Notes: generated by a model not told the origin, from the letters alone. A stretch of DNA of 64,000 nt from Flavobacterium sp. NRK1 (GCF_024054175.1 NZ_JAMXLA010000001.1:1829930-1893929), one strand, 5' to 3'; shown: positions 17,860-27,077, counted from the stretch's first letter. Translations and numbers: made by a program.

Positions 17860-19302
17860 ATGAAAAACAAATTTTGCACGATTTTTTTTCTTGCAGCTAT
17901 GCTTTTTACTTTTTTGGCGAATGCCCAGGTTAAAAAGTGGACTCTTGAAGAATGTGTAAACTACGCAGTTGCAAACAATATTTCTATAAAGCTTACAGCT
18001 CTTGATGCTGAAACGGTAAATGTGGCTAAGAGCGATGCCTGGGGCGCATTTCTGCCTACTGCGAATTTACAGGGTTCTCATTCATGGAATATAGGTCTTA
18101 ACCAGAATATAACAACCGGTTTGCTTGAAAACCAAACTACACAATTTACATCGGTCGGATTAAATGTTGGGGTTGATATATATAACGGACTTCAAAATCA
18201 AAACAGATTAAGGAGGGCAAACCTTGCTATCATAGCTGCACAATATAAATTAACAAAAATGGAGGAAGATATAGCCTTGAATGTTGCTAATGCTTACCTG
18301 CAGATATTATTTAATAAAGAGAACCTTAAAGTACAGGAACAGCAGTTGGCTTATGATAATCAGCAAATGGAAAGGATAGAGCAGCTTGTTGAGGGAGGGG
18401 CCGTGCCGCGTGGAGATTTATTGGATATTAAAGCTACTATCGCAGCAGACAATCAAAAGAAAATTGCGGCTGAAAATGCGCTTCTTATATCTAAACTAAG
18501 TCTTGCACAATTAATGCAGCTTGAAGATTTTCAAAATTTTGATACCAAAGACAGTGACTATCCTGAAGACCAAAGCAATGTATTGCTTGAAACACCTTCT
18601 GCTATATATGCGAAAGCAAAAGAAACCAGAACAGAATTAAAAGCAGCTAAAGCAGATGTTGAAGTTGCCGAAAAAGATGTAAAAATAGCCAGGGGAGCAT
18701 ATCAGCCAAGGCTCAGTGGATTTTATAGTTTTACAACCCGTGCAGCATATTCTGATAAAGTTATTGGTGTTGCTCCTAATTCTGCAAATCCTGTATCGGT
18801 TATAGGCTATGTGGAAGGTACAAACCAAAATGTATTCCAGTATAATTATCAGCCTATACTCGGAAAACACGATCCTATTTTAGATCAGTTTAATGATAAT
18901 AAAGGTCATTCATTTGGTTTATCATTAAATATACCGATTCTTAACGGTTTTTCTACAAGAAATAATGTTGAAAGATCTAAGATAGATCTTGAGCGCACAC
19001 GTATTACATTGCAACAGAAAGAACTTGATCTGGAAAGAAATGTATATACAGCCTATACAGATGCTCAGGGAGCTCTAAAAGCTTATGATGCGGCCGTTTC
19101 TGCAGCTAATGCCAGGGAAGAATCATTAACTTATGCAAAGGAGCGATATGAAGTAGGCCTTATAAATGTATTTGATCTTAATCAGGCACAAACGCTTGCT
19201 GTAAATGCGCAATCGGAAGTATTGCGTACAAAATATGATTTTATATTTAAAGTAAAAATACTGGAGTTTTATTTCGGAATCCCAATCTACCAAAAACAAT
19301 AA
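17860..19302 (+). CDS. TolC family outer-membrane efflux protein
   Basis: Starting at 17860 gives 480 residues beginning with a clean signal peptide (KNKFCTIFFLAAMLFTFLANAQ is the hydrophobic stretch with cut before VKKW); starting at 17809 would put 17 extra residues before it. The mature part has the TolC repeat layout, WTLEECVNYAVANNISIK at the first repeat and ELDLERNVYTAYTDAQGAL in the second, with long coiled coils. TolC proteins form the outer-membrane duct of export machines. The membrane-fusion gene follows after 2 bases; no inner-membrane pump is adjacent. Confidence 0.93.
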   Translation: MKNKFCTIFFLAAMLFTFLANAQVKKWTLEECVNYAVANNISIKLTALDAETVNVAKSDAWGAFLPTANLQGSHSWNIGLNQNITTGLLENQTTQFTSVGLNVGVDIYNGLQNQNRLRRANLAIIAAQYKLTKMEEDIALNVANAYLQILFNKENLKVQEQQLAYDNQQMERIEQLVEGGAVPRGDLLDIKATIAADNQKKIAAENALLISKLSLAQLMQLEDFQNFDTKDSDYPEDQSNVLLETPSAIYAKAKETRTELKAAKADVEVAEKDVKIARGAYQPRLSGFYSFTTRAAYSDKVIGVAPNSANPVSVIGYVEGTNQNVFQYNYQPILGKHDPILDQFNDNKGHSFGLSLNIPILNGFSTRNNVERSKIDLERTRITLQQKELDLERNVYTAYTDAQGALKAYDAAVSAANAREESLTYAKERYEVGLINVFDLNQAQTLAVNAQSEVLRTKYDFIFKVKILEFYFGIPIYQKQ

Positions 19303-19304
19303 CC

Positions 19305-20603
19305 ATGTCAAAAAAAACAATTTATTATTTATTAGGCGGATTAATGCTTATTATAGTTCTGCTTGTAGTACTTAAACAAAAAGGAGTTATAGGTAATAAG
19401 GACGAAGGAAAAGAGGTTGAGACTGCTATTGTTAAAGAAATAAATCTGATAGAAACGGTTTCTGCCACAGGTAAAGTACAGCCAGAGGTGGAAGTGAAAA
19501 TATCATCTGAAGTTTCAGGTGAGATTATAGAATTACCTATAAAAGAAGGTCAGGCTATTAAAAAAGGTGATCTTTTAGTGCGTATTAATCCGGATTTATA
19601 TGAATCAGGTTTAAGCAGGACTGCTGCATCCTTATCAACAGCAAAAGCCGGCTTAAGCCAGTCTGAGGCACAACTTAAAGAAGCAAAAGCTAATTATGAG
19701 CGTAATAAGCGTTTGTTTGATAAAGGAGTAATATCTAAATCGGAATGGGATAAAATTATTTCGGCTTATGAGGTGGCAGTTGCTTCAAGGCAATCTGCCT
19801 ATTATAATGTTGCCAGTGCTAATGCAACAGTTACCGAAGCAAAAGATAATCTTAACAGAACAACAATTTATGCTCCTGTAGACGGAACTATTTCTAAGCT
19901 TGATGCAGAGCTTGGTGAAAGGGTGGTGGGAACACAACAAATGACAGGAACTGAAATATTAAGAGTTGCCAATCTTAATAATATGGAAGTAGAAGTTGAT
20001 GTAAATGAAAATGATATTGTTAAGATAGAAATAGGTGATGAGGCTAATATTGAAGTTGATGCTTACCTTAAAAAACAATTTAAAGGTGTTGTAACCAGTA
20101 TATCAAATTCTGCAAGCAGCGACCTTACTGCCGATCAGGTAACCAATTTTAAGGTTAAAGTGAGAATACTAAAAGAATCATATGAAGATATGACTAAGGG
20201 TAAACCTGCAAATTATTCTCCTTTCAGACCGGGAATGACTGCTACCGTTGATATTATTACAGAAAACAAGACTAATGTACTGGCAGTACCTATTAGTGCT
20301 GTTGTTGTAAAGGCTGATACTACAGCTGCAAAAAAAGATGTTCTTAAAGAGCTTGAAGAAAAAGAAAAAGAACTTAAAGAGGGTTCAACAACCAAAAAAT
20401 ATGAATGTGTATTCATAAAATCCGGAGATAAGGCTATACTTAGGCCAATTACTACAGGAATACAGGATGATACAAATATAGAGGTAGTAAAAGGGCTTAA
20501 AAAAGGAGAAGAAGTTATTACAGGGCCTTACAATCTTGTATCGAAAGAACTGAATCCTAATGATAAGGTTAGGACAAAACTTAAAGACAAGGATATTAAA
20601 TAA
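19305..20603 (+). CDS. HlyD/MacA-type periplasmic adaptor subunit
   Basis: The 432-residue protein has an N-terminal membrane anchor (YYLLGGLMLIIVLLVVL), a lipoyl-type half motif (VQPEVEVKISSEVSGEI with PIKEGQAIKKGDLLVRI), a coiled-coil hairpin at about 95-180 and a second lipoyl half (TIYAPVDGTISKLDAELGE). These adaptors join an inner-membrane ABC or RND pump to TolC. A Lys/Glu-rich insert lies near residues 345-365. It is coupled to tolC upstream and followed 4 bases later by tsaB. A MacB-like permease gene occurs about 40 kb away in the window. Confidence 0.92.
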   Translation: MSKKTIYYLLGGLMLIIVLLVVLKQKGVIGNKDEGKEVETAIVKEINLIETVSATGKVQPEVEVKISSEVSGEIIELPIKEGQAIKKGDLLVRINPDLYESGLSRTAASLSTAKAGLSQSEAQLKEAKANYERNKRLFDKGVISKSEWDKIISAYEVAVASRQSAYYNVASANATVTEAKDNLNRTTIYAPVDGTISKLDAELGERVVGTQQMTGTEILRVANLNNMEVEVDVNENDIVKIEIGDEANIEVDAYLKKQFKGVVTSISNSASSDLTADQVTNFKVKVRILKESYEDMTKGKPANYSPFRPGMTATVDIITENKTNVLAVPISAVVVKADTTAAKKDVLKELEEKEKELKEGSTTKKYECVFIKSGDKAILRPITTGIQDDTNIEVVKGLKKGEEVITGPYNLVSKELNPNDKVRTKLKDKDIK

Positions 20604-20607
20604 AAAG

Positions 20608-21267
20608 ATGGCTTTTATTTTAAATATTGAAACAGCTACAAAAAACTGCTCTGTCTGCCTTTCCAAAGATGGTGTTAGCGTGGCTGTTTCCGAATATGCA
20701 GGAGAGGGTTATACCCATGCTGAAAAGTTGCACGTATTTATAGAAGAGGTATTGCAAAAAGCAGCAATTACATATAAAGACCTGACTGCAGTGGCTGTTA
20801 GCATGGGGCCAGGATCTTATACGGGCTTACGGATAGGTGTCTCAGCAGCTAAAGGATTTTGTTACGCACTTAATATTCCATTAATTGCTATTGATACTCT
20901 TGAATTGCTTACCCGTAAATTAACAGTGCAGGAGGGTGTTATAATACCCATGATTGATGCCCGTCGAATGGAGGCTTATACTGCTGTTTTTAATAGGGAT
21001 TATCAAAGACTTCGTGAAACAAAAGCTGAGATCATTACTGACGATTCATTTAGTGAAATTGAAGGAACTATTCATCTTATTGGAGATGGTGCATTAAAAT
21101 GCAGGGAGGTATTGCCTTTTGGCAAATTCGTATATCATGAAGATATAATTTATCCTTCTGCACTTAAAATGGCTAAGTTGTCTTATGATAAATATAAAAT
21201 AAGCGACACTGTTGATGTCGCTTATTTTGAACCTTTTTATTTAAAAGACTTTATTACCGGAAAATAA
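20608..21267 (+). CDS. tsaB: tRNA threonylcarbamoyladenosine biosynthesis protein TsaB
   Basis: TsaB is the inactive paralogue of TsaD and works with TsaD and TsaE to make t6A at position 37 of ANN-decoding tRNAs. The protein of 219 residues starts FILNIETATKNCSVCLS, has the hallmark GPGSYTGLRIGVSAAKG and the following IDTLELL region. The ATG at 20608 was chosen because it lies just after the hlyD stop and starts the fold exactly; an earlier frame start at 20560 lies inside hlyD. The gene ends 2 bases from a convergent gene. Confidence 0.95.
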   Translation: MAFILNIETATKNCSVCLSKDGVSVAVSEYAGEGYTHAEKLHVFIEEVLQKAAITYKDLTAVAVSMGPGSYTGLRIGVSAAKGFCYALNIPLIAIDTLELLTRKLTVQEGVIIPMIDARRMEAYTAVFNRDYQRLRETKAEIITDDSFSEIEGTIHLIGDGALKCREVLPFGKFVYHEDIIYPSALKMAKLSYDKYKISDTVDVAYFEPFYLKDFITGK

Positions 21268-21269
21268 TA

Positions 21270-21947
21270 TTATAATATTCCGTCAAGATAGTTTCCTAGT
21301 TGCTCTAAGTCCGCTTCTTTGTCAAGATCAAGTTTATTCTTTTTAATGAAGCTTAGTATCTCCTTACTTTTTGCCGGAATAAGCTTGGCCAGATCTTTTT
21401 TGCTTGAAAAATATACAGCATCCTGTCCTTTTAAGCTAATGTAAAATTCGTCATTAACTTTTTTGTAGTTGGCAGGTTTGTAAGTCTGGTAACTGCTTGC
21501 AGGAAATACTTCCGGCTGAAGGTAGATTCTTTCTCTTTTAAAAATTTTTACATTTGGCTTATCGCTTACCAAGTTAAGATAGCCGTTTATTATTTCATCA
21601 TCATCAGTTTTATATTGTTGTAAAACATAAGTATCTCCTGTACTTGTGAAATTTACTGAAACATCTTTTTGCAAGGGTAAAATAGTATTTGTACCGTCCA
21701 AAGGATTGCTGATTTCGAATTTGTCAGAATAAGCATTGTAGCGGGCCAAAACAGTTTTATCTGAATTAGATAACCTGGCAGGCATATATTTTTCATTAAT
21801 GAACATTGAGCCTGTTGCAGGCTGGCTCTTTTCTTTCATTACATATATCTGGCCACTATGCACAGGTGTTTGTTGTACTTGAGCTGATGCTAAACCAGTG
21901 GTTAGGACAATGGCAGCAGCAGTAAAGATTAAATTTAAATTTTTCAT
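21270..21947 (-). CDS. Secreted protein of unknown function
   Basis: I do not recognise a family. The 225-residue protein has a clear signal peptide (LIFTAAAIVLTTGLASAQ) followed by a soluble, mixed beta region and a charged helical C-terminus (KKDLAKLIPAKSKEILSFIK, KKNKLDLDKEADLEQL). No cysteines or metal motifs stand out. It is a single gene convergent with tsaB, with no room for a terminator between. A periplasmic or surface location is expected. Confidence 0.75.
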   Translation of the reverse strand: MKNLNLIFTAAAIVLTTGLASAQVQQTPVHSGQIYVMKEKSQPATGSMFINEKYMPARLSNSDKTVLARYNAYSDKFEISNPLDGTNTILPLQKDVSVNFTSTGDTYVLQQYKTDDDEIINGYLNLVSDKPNVKIFKRERIYLQPEVFPASSYQTYKPANYKKVNDEFYISLKGQDAVYFSSKKDLAKLIPAKSKEILSFIKKNKLDLDKEADLEQLGNYLDGIL

Positions 21948-21989
21948 TTTTGGAAATTAATAGTTCTTATTGCAATTTTTTATAAGGGG

Positions 21990-21997
21990 CAAATATA
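21990..21997 (-). promoter_or_regulatory. Candidate -7 box for the secreted unknown gene
   Basis: On the minus strand TATATTTG matches TAnnTTTG, 42 bases before the ATG. No TTTG is found at the -33 distance. Confidence 0.4.
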
Positions 21998-22080
21998 CTT
22001 TTTTATAGTATAAAAGCTATATTTTCAGTTAATAAATAACCAAAAAACATGCCACTCCTTCAAACGGGATGAAACAAGAA

Positions 22081-22941
22081 TTATTGTAAAAGACTTTTAT
22101 TTTTGTCTCCGGCAATATGTATATCTCTCTGAGGGAATGGAATTTCTATTCCGGCTTCATCAAAAGCATTTTTTATGTTCTCATAAAAATCAGATACAAC
22201 TGTTCCGTAATTTTCACGCACGGTCCAGATAAATACCATAAGGTTAACAGAACTTTCTGCTAATTCTTTCACTTCAATATTAGAGGCTGGTTCTGTTAGT
22301 ATTTTTTTATCGGCGGCTATAACGCTGTAAATTATATTTTTTACCTGTTTAAGATCGCTGCTATAGCCAACACCCAATTGTATCTGTGCTCTGCGCAAAG
22401 GTTCCTGAGAAAAGTTTTTAATAGTATTATTAGATAATGTTCCGTTTGGTAAATAAACAACCTGATTGTTTGGAGTTATTATTCTGGTACTAAAAATCTG
22501 AATACTGTTCACGGTTCCAGCCTGCCCCTGTGCTTCTATATAATCGCCTACACGGAAGGGTTTAAATAATACTATAAGCAAACCACCTGCGAAATTAGAT
22601 AAAGAACCCTGTAATGAAAGGCCTACCGCGATTCCTATTGTGCCTAACAAGGCCATAAGTGAAGTAGTTTCTATACCCAGCTGGCCTATTATTGTTATAA
22701 CCAGGGTTGCTCTGAAAATCCAGGTACACACATCCAGAACGAATTTTAGGAATGTAGGATCCATTTCGCGGGATGTCATTAGGCGGGTCATAATCTTTCT
22801 GAAGACCTTAATAGCAACTATTCCTACTACTAATATAATGACGGCTCTTAAAAAACTGGGAATAAAGTTAACAATGGCTATTATCATCCAGTCGATATAA
22901 AAATCTAATTTTTCAGTATCAACAAAAAATAGGGGTATCAT
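22081..22941 (-). CDS. Small-conductance mechanosensitive channel (MscS family)
   Basis: MscS channels open under membrane tension and release solutes on osmotic downshock. The 286 residues hold three N-terminal helices, a pore helix (TIGIAVGLSLQGSLSNFAGG) and the MscS beta domain (KPFRVGDYIEAQGQAGTV, ITPNNQVVYLPNGTLSNNTI). The length equals that of E. coli MscS. Its ATG overlaps the TGA of the preceding DUF255 gene (ATGA), so the two are translated together. Confidence 0.95.
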   Translation of the reverse strand: MIPLFFVDTEKLDFYIDWMIIAIVNFIPSFLRAVIILVVGIVAIKVFRKIMTRLMTSREMDPTFLKFVLDVCTWIFRATLVITIIGQLGIETTSLMALLGTIGIAVGLSLQGSLSNFAGGLLIVLFKPFRVGDYIEAQGQAGTVNSIQIFSTRIITPNNQVVYLPNGTLSNNTIKNFSQEPLRRAQIQLGVGYSSDLKQVKNIIYSVIAADKKILTEPASNIEVKELAESSVNLMVFIWTVRENYGTVVSDFYENIKNAFDEAGIEIPFPQRDIHIAGDKNKSLLQ

Positions 22942-24959
22942 TTTGCTTGTAAATCGGTTAGGGTTTCCTCAATAGTTTTTTTAGGCAAATCGCATGTTCT
23001 GTTATGGCAAATGTAAAACAGAAGCTCGTTTTCTACAAAACGATCGTGTAAAAAAGGCAGGCTGCTTTCTGTATTGCTCCCCGCTATAATAACATGTGGG
23101 AGATATTGGCTGTTTATTTGTTTTATAGCTTCATCAGCATTGGGTCCGCATACCGCAAGCTCTTTATTTTTATTTGAGAGATCCAGCCATAAATTAAGCC
23201 AGTTTGAAAAAGCTGAAGGATAATCCAGATTTGGAATTATAAGATAAAGCATCTGTAATGCATTTTTTTCATAATATGTATTGTCAAAAAGAAGACTGAG
23301 CTTATACAATACATTTGCAATTACGGAATTTGATGCCGGGATAACATTATCTTCAGTTTCAAAATGAGCAGCTATAAGCTGTTCTTCTTTAGCAGATGTA
23401 TAAGCAAAAAACTGTTGTTTTTCATCATAAAAATTTTCCAGGCAATAGTCGGCAAGCTGCTTAGCATACATGAGCCACTTTTCTTCTAGCGTAGCTTCAT
23501 ACATGCTAATAAATGCTTCGGCAGTTAATGCATAATCTTCAAGAAAGCCTTTTATTTTTGCAGTACCATTTTTATAGGTGCGCCATAAATGCCCATCTGC
23601 ATGCCAAAGTTTGTCGCATATAAAAAGAGCGTTCCGTCTTGCGGCGTTTATATAGGTTTCGTTACCTGTGGCTTTATAAGCATCGGTATAGCCTTTTAAC
23701 ATAAGAGCATTCCATGAAGTAAGTATTTTGTCATCAAGCCGGGGCTTAGCTCTTTGTTCACGTATAGTATAAAGTAATTTTTCCCAATTGTGTTTTTTTA
23801 ATTTCAGAGTTTCGGTTGAAATAGAATTTGCTTCGGCAATATTTTCAAGAGAATCGTTCTGAATGAGTACAAAATAACCATTTTCCCAATATCCGAACTC
23901 ATTTATATTAAATAACTGTGCAAACAGGTCGAAATCCTCTTTAAGTATTTCTATTAACTGCTGTTTTTCCCAAACATAAAAAGCACCTTCTTCAAGATGG
24001 CCTTTTTCGTTAAGGCTGTCAGCATCTAAGGCGCTGTAAAAAGCGCCGCTGTCGTCTAAAAGTTCTTTGGTAAGAAATGAATGCGTTTTCTCTATTACTT
24101 CTTTGTAAAGCGGATTTTTGGTGCGTTTATATGCATCGGCATATAAACTCATAAGCTGTCCGTTATCATATAGCATTTTCTCAAAATGGGGTACATGCCA
24201 TTTCATATCTACAGAATAGCGTGAAAAGCCTCCATCTAGTGTATCAAAAAGACCTCCCCATGCCATGCGTGTCAGTGTAATGTCTACAAATTCTAATATA
24301 TCCTGTCTTTTTTCCTGAAAACCATAACGCTGCAGAAATAAAAAATTATTTGGCATCATGAATTTTGGAGCCCGGGCGTAGCCACCAAATTCCCAGTCAA
24401 AACTTTTAGCCCATTTTTCTACTATAGGAACAATGTTTTCAGGATTTGCGATTGCACCTGTAGTGTTTTGGCCAAGTAAAACTAATGACTGTATTCCGCC
24501 CAATAGTTTAGAGGCATATTCCTCCATTTTTTCCGGCTCGGTCTCATATAAATTCTGGAGTTGTTGTAAAGTATCTATCCAGTTGTTTTTTCTAAAATAA
24601 GTGCCTCCCCAAACGGGCCTGCCATCAGGCAGCAATACGGCATTCATTGGCCACCCTCCCTGACCTGTCATAATTTGAACCGCTTTCATATAAGTAGCAT
24701 CAACATCGGGGCGTTCCTCGCGATCTACCTTGATAGATATAAAATGCTTATTCATAATTGCAGCCACCTCTTCATCTTCAAAACTTTCATGCTCCATAAC
24801 ATGACACCAGTGGCATGCTGAATAACCTATGCTAACAATAATGAGTTTGTTTTCTTTACGGGCTTTATCAAGTGATGCCTCATTCCAGGCTTTCCAGTAT
24901 ATGGGGTTGTTGGCGTGTTGTAGTAAGTAAGGACTCGTTTCAAAATGCAGCTCGTTCAT
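22938..24959 (-). CDS. DUF255 thioredoxin-domain protein (YyaL/SPATA20-like)
   Basis: The 673 residues begin with the family signature: SPYLLQHANNPIYWKAWN, then a thioredoxin fold with IGYSACHWCHVMEHESF (Cys49, Cys52) and VDREERPDVDATYM. The remainder resembles an alpha/alpha-toroid glycoside-hydrolase or epimerase barrel (GGFSRYSVDMKWHVPHFEKM, LTSWNALMLKGYTDAYKATG). No signal peptide is seen, so it should be cytoplasmic. The biochemical role of the family is not settled. It overlaps the mscS gene by four bases. Confidence 0.92.
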   Translation of the reverse strand: MNELHFETSPYLLQHANNPIYWKAWNEASLDKARKENKLIIVSIGYSACHWCHVMEHESFEDEEVAAIMNKHFISIKVDREERPDVDATYMKAVQIMTGQGGWPMNAVLLPDGRPVWGGTYFRKNNWIDTLQQLQNLYETEPEKMEEYASKLLGGIQSLVLLGQNTTGAIANPENIVPIVEKWAKSFDWEFGGYARAPKFMMPNNFLFLQRYGFQEKRQDILEFVDITLTRMAWGGLFDTLDGGFSRYSVDMKWHVPHFEKMLYDNGQLMSLYADAYKRTKNPLYKEVIEKTHSFLTKELLDDSGAFYSALDADSLNEKGHLEEGAFYVWEKQQLIEILKEDFDLFAQLFNINEFGYWENGYFVLIQNDSLENIAEANSISTETLKLKKHNWEKLLYTIREQRAKPRLDDKILTSWNALMLKGYTDAYKATGNETYINAARRNALFICDKLWHADGHLWRTYKNGTAKIKGFLEDYALTAEAFISMYEATLEEKWLMYAKQLADYCLENFYDEKQQFFAYTSAKEEQLIAAHFETEDNVIPASNSVIANVLYKLSLLFDNTYYEKNALQMLYLIIPNLDYPSAFSNWLNLWLDLSNKNKELAVCGPNADEAIKQINSQYLPHVIIAGSNTESSLPFLHDRFVENELLFYICHNRTCDLPKKTIEETLTDLQAK

Positions 24960-25075
24960 GGCAAATTTTTTGAAGGGCTAAATTACTAAAACCCGAAAGG
25001 GGGACAAAGAGAATTAATAAAACAAAAACGAATTAATTTTCAATCTACAAAGGTGATAAGTCTTTAATTATTGTT

Positions 25076-25113
25076 GAGTTTAAGATGAAAGGATGTATTG
25101 AACTCTTAAACTC
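25076..25113. repeat. Hairpin-forming inverted repeat
   Basis: GAGTTTAAGA and TCTTAAACTC (25076-25085, 25104-25113) are perfect 10-base arms with an 18-base loop in the 172-base gap downstream of the minus-strand gene at 25132. There is no T-tract on either side, so it is a poor intrinsic terminator. Confidence 0.45.
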
Positions 25114-25131
25114 ATGAGATTTAGAAAAAAA

Positions 25132-26019
25132 TCAGTCGGTAAAAACTTCAATACTAAAAGAGGGAATAACAAAATACTTTTTTTTACCCCACATTCTATG
25201 TGTAGTTTTTAATGTCTTTTCCCAAATGTCATTAATGTTTTCCCACCCCTTGTTTGTGTATTTATGATTTGATAAAAATATTTTTTCCTTTGAATTAATA
25301 GTTTCAAATTCATTCATGTGCTGTTTGTCAAATGAATATTTACCCAACGCATCATAAACATCAATAACATCAATACCAATATATGCACCATCAGGCGGAA
25401 GTACGATACCGTACTGTGTCAAATCCACCTTGACCTCTCCTTCGTGAGCCGGTTTAAGCGTAAAAATTATATCCTGGTTTAATAACATTTCTCCGGGTTG
25501 AGAATGTTTTGTACTATCTTTTACGCTATACATAACTATGCGTATTTTATTTTCAACTATAGTTTTCTTTGTTGCAAACGAAAAAGATTTTAGGGTAACA
25601 GGTTTTTTAAAACGATTTTTAAAGTAAATGATGATTTCTACATCTTTAAGCATTCCCAGATATCTTCCTTTTTTACCTTTATATGCTATTGTTTCTACAG
25701 TCTTATTGGAAATGATAACTTCATTAAGTTCCGTTGCTTTTGGTTTTAAAACAACCGTAAATGATTTTACATTTTTATGTTCAATCGTTAAATCTTCATA
25801 ACCAATACTGGAAATTTTTATAAATTCATAATTTGTTGCAGGAAGCTCTGCTTTGCCATTTTCATCACATGATAATCCCCCAATGATTTTATTATTATCT
25901 AAGAGATAAATAGAAGTATAAGGTATGGGCAGACGGCTTAACTCATCTATTACATTAATGGTTTGTGAAAATATATTATGACTTATCAGCAGAAATAATA
26001 TGTAATAAAATTTTTTCAT
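25132..26019 (-). CDS. Exported protein with carboxypeptidase-D-like regulatory domain
   Basis: Using the ATG at 26019 the protein has 295 residues and opens with a signal peptide (FYYILFLLISHNIFSQ); the longer frame adds ten residues that spoil it. Residues 20-100 form a beta-sandwich of the carboxypeptidase regulatory-like type (PIPYTSIYLLDNNKIIGGLS, ENGKAELPA, ISSIGYEDLTIEHK). The rest is unrecognised beta-rich sequence. Such proteins are abundant and variable in flavobacteria. A terminator hairpin separates it from the gene upstream, whose arms overlap its probable promoter region. Confidence 0.75.
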   Translation of the reverse strand: MKKFYYILFLLISHNIFSQTINVIDELSRLPIPYTSIYLLDNNKIIGGLSCDENGKAELPATNYEFIKISSIGYEDLTIEHKNVKSFTVVLKPKATELNEVIISNKTVETIAYKGKKGRYLGMLKDVEIIIYFKNRFKKPVTLKSFSFATKKTIVENKIRIVMYSVKDSTKHSQPGEMLLNQDIIFTLKPAHEGEVKVDLTQYGIVLPPDGAYIGIDVIDVYDALGKYSFDKQHMNEFETINSKEKIFLSNHKYTNKGWENINDIWEKTLKTTHRMWGKKKYFVIPSFSIEVFTD

Positions 26020-26028
26020 AAAAAAGAA

Positions 26029-26054
26029 AGGGTTTGGTAAATATACCAAACCCT
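26029..26054 (-). terminator. Terminator of the lipoprotein gene 26066-26692
   Basis: AGGGTTTGGTA and TACCAAACCCT (26029-26039, 26044-26054) form an 11-bp stem with a 4-base loop; on the minus strand it is followed by TTCTTTTTT. Confidence 0.8.
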
Positions 26055-26065
26055 AAAGATATTAT

Positions 26066-26692
26066 TTAATCTACATGAACTGAAGGTCCGCAAGGCTCTC
26101 TTAACGGAGTAACGCCGTCTAATTCGTAGGTTGTTCTTGTGCTTACTGCCACACCAAAAGCATAATAATTTTGGTAAACCGATCTTGACCACTCACCATT
26201 TATTTCTTCACAAGGCCCCCTTTCATAATCGCCCCATCCAAAGAATTTTCCATTAGTTGCTACCGGTGAGCTTGGATTAAAAGGGTTTCTTGGGTAATTA
26301 GGATCCAGTGTTAAATCAAAACGTATAATAGATAACGTGTTATCTGCATTATATTCATATTGATCTACAATATCATTTGCCTCCTGATAATCCAGATAAA
26401 CTGTTCTTCTGTTTGAATCTGTAACAAAATAACCTGCTAATCCTTTATCACCTTCTACTCCTAAATATACTTCGCTAACATAGAATTCTTTATCTAAATC
26501 CTGATAAGTTCTTCCTTCAGCGATGTCATATTCACTGTTGTAAAGGTCGGTCATAACCCTGTCAAATTCAGGGTAAACTTCACGAGCAAGTTTTTTAATT
26601 GACCTGTCATTAGTTGCTGAAGTATCCATGTCTTCGTTACTACAGCTTAAAACAAAAAAGGCAATGCCTGCTAAAGCTAAAATTTTTTTCAT
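26066..26692 (-). CDS. Lipoprotein of unknown function
   Basis: The ATG at 26692 gives a 208-residue protein with a textbook lipoprotein signal (ILALAGIAFFVLSC, lipid Cys17). The longer start at 26722 would overlap the promoter box and is rejected. The mature part is acidic, beta-rich and ends with two cysteines (GPCEEINGEW and REPCGPSVHVD) that could pair. I recognise no family. It is transcribed alone, just downstream of two tRNA-Phe genes. Confidence 0.72.
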   Translation of the reverse strand: MKKILALAGIAFFVLSCSNEDMDTSATNDRSIKKLAREVYPEFDRVMTDLYNSEYDIAEGRTYQDLDKEFYVSEVYLGVEGDKGLAGYFVTDSNRRTVYLDYQEANDIVDQYEYNADNTLSIIRFDLTLDPNYPRNPFNPSSPVATNGKFFGWGDYERGPCEEINGEWSRSVYQNYYAFGVAVSTRTTYELDGVTPLREPCGPSVHVD

Positions 26693-26719
26693 AATGTTAA
26701 AATAATTAATTGGTTTTGC

Positions 26720-26727
26720 CAAATTTA
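26720..26727 (-). promoter_or_regulatory. Candidate -7 box for the lipoprotein gene
   Basis: On the minus strand TAAATTTG matches TAnnTTTG, 28 bases before the ATG at 26692, and supports that start. No -33 TTTG is evident. Confidence 0.45.
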
Positions 26728-26818
26728 ACAGTCTTTATAGTTAAAAACCTGTTAATTTAATGGTTAAAATCTTGTTAAATATTTTAACGGCTTTAAAATA
26801 AACGCTAATTCAATAGAA

Positions 26819-26845
26819 AAAGCCGGCTTAATTTAAGCCGGCTTT
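26819..26845 (-). terminator. Terminator after the distal tRNA-Phe gene
   Basis: A perfect inverted repeat with 13-base arms (AAAGCCGGCTTAA and its complement) around one base, followed on the minus strand by TTTCT. It starts 4 bases past the tRNA end. Confidence 0.8.
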
Positions 26846-26848
26846 CTG

Positions 26849-26921
26849 TGGTACCTCCAGGAATCGAACCAGGGACACATGGATTTTCAGTCCATTGCTC
26901 TACCAACTGAGCTAAGGTACC
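26849..26921 (-). tRNA. tRNA-Phe (GAA)
   Basis: The minus strand reads GGTACCTTAGCTCAGTTGGT at its 5' end and ends in AGGAGGTACCA; 73 bases, 7-bp acceptor stem GGTACCT/AGGTACC, T-loop GGTTCGATTCC. The anticodon GAA is at 26888-26886, nucleotides 34-36. CCA is not encoded. Confidence 0.97.
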
Positions 26922-26975
26922 ATTAAGTGCAATAACATTATTTCATTTTTGAAAGCGAAACCGCTTTTTGAATAA

Positions 26976-27003
26976 AAAAGCCCCTGAAATTTCAAGGGCT
27001 TTT
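26976..27003 (-). terminator. Hairpin between the two tRNA-Phe genes
   Basis: AAAAGCCC and GGGCTTTT (26976-26983, 26996-27003) with a nearly palindromic middle, followed on the minus strand by TTTATT. It begins right after the first-transcribed tRNA and could end or process that transcript. Confidence 0.7.
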
Positions 27004-27004
27004 G

Positions 27005-27077
27005 TGGTACCTCCAGGAATCGAACCAGGGACACATGGATTTTCAGTCCATTGCTCTACCAACTGAGCTAAGGTACC
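27005..27077 (-). tRNA. tRNA-Phe (GAA), second identical copy
   Basis: All 73 bases equal those of the copy at 26849-26921. The anticodon GAA is at 27044-27042. The copies are 83 bases apart and point the same way; this one is nearer to the promoter. Confidence 0.97.

Noticed and set aside
21268-21269. Terminator between tsaB and the convergent unknown gene
   Set aside because: Only two bases separate the stop codons and no stable GC-containing hairpin is present.
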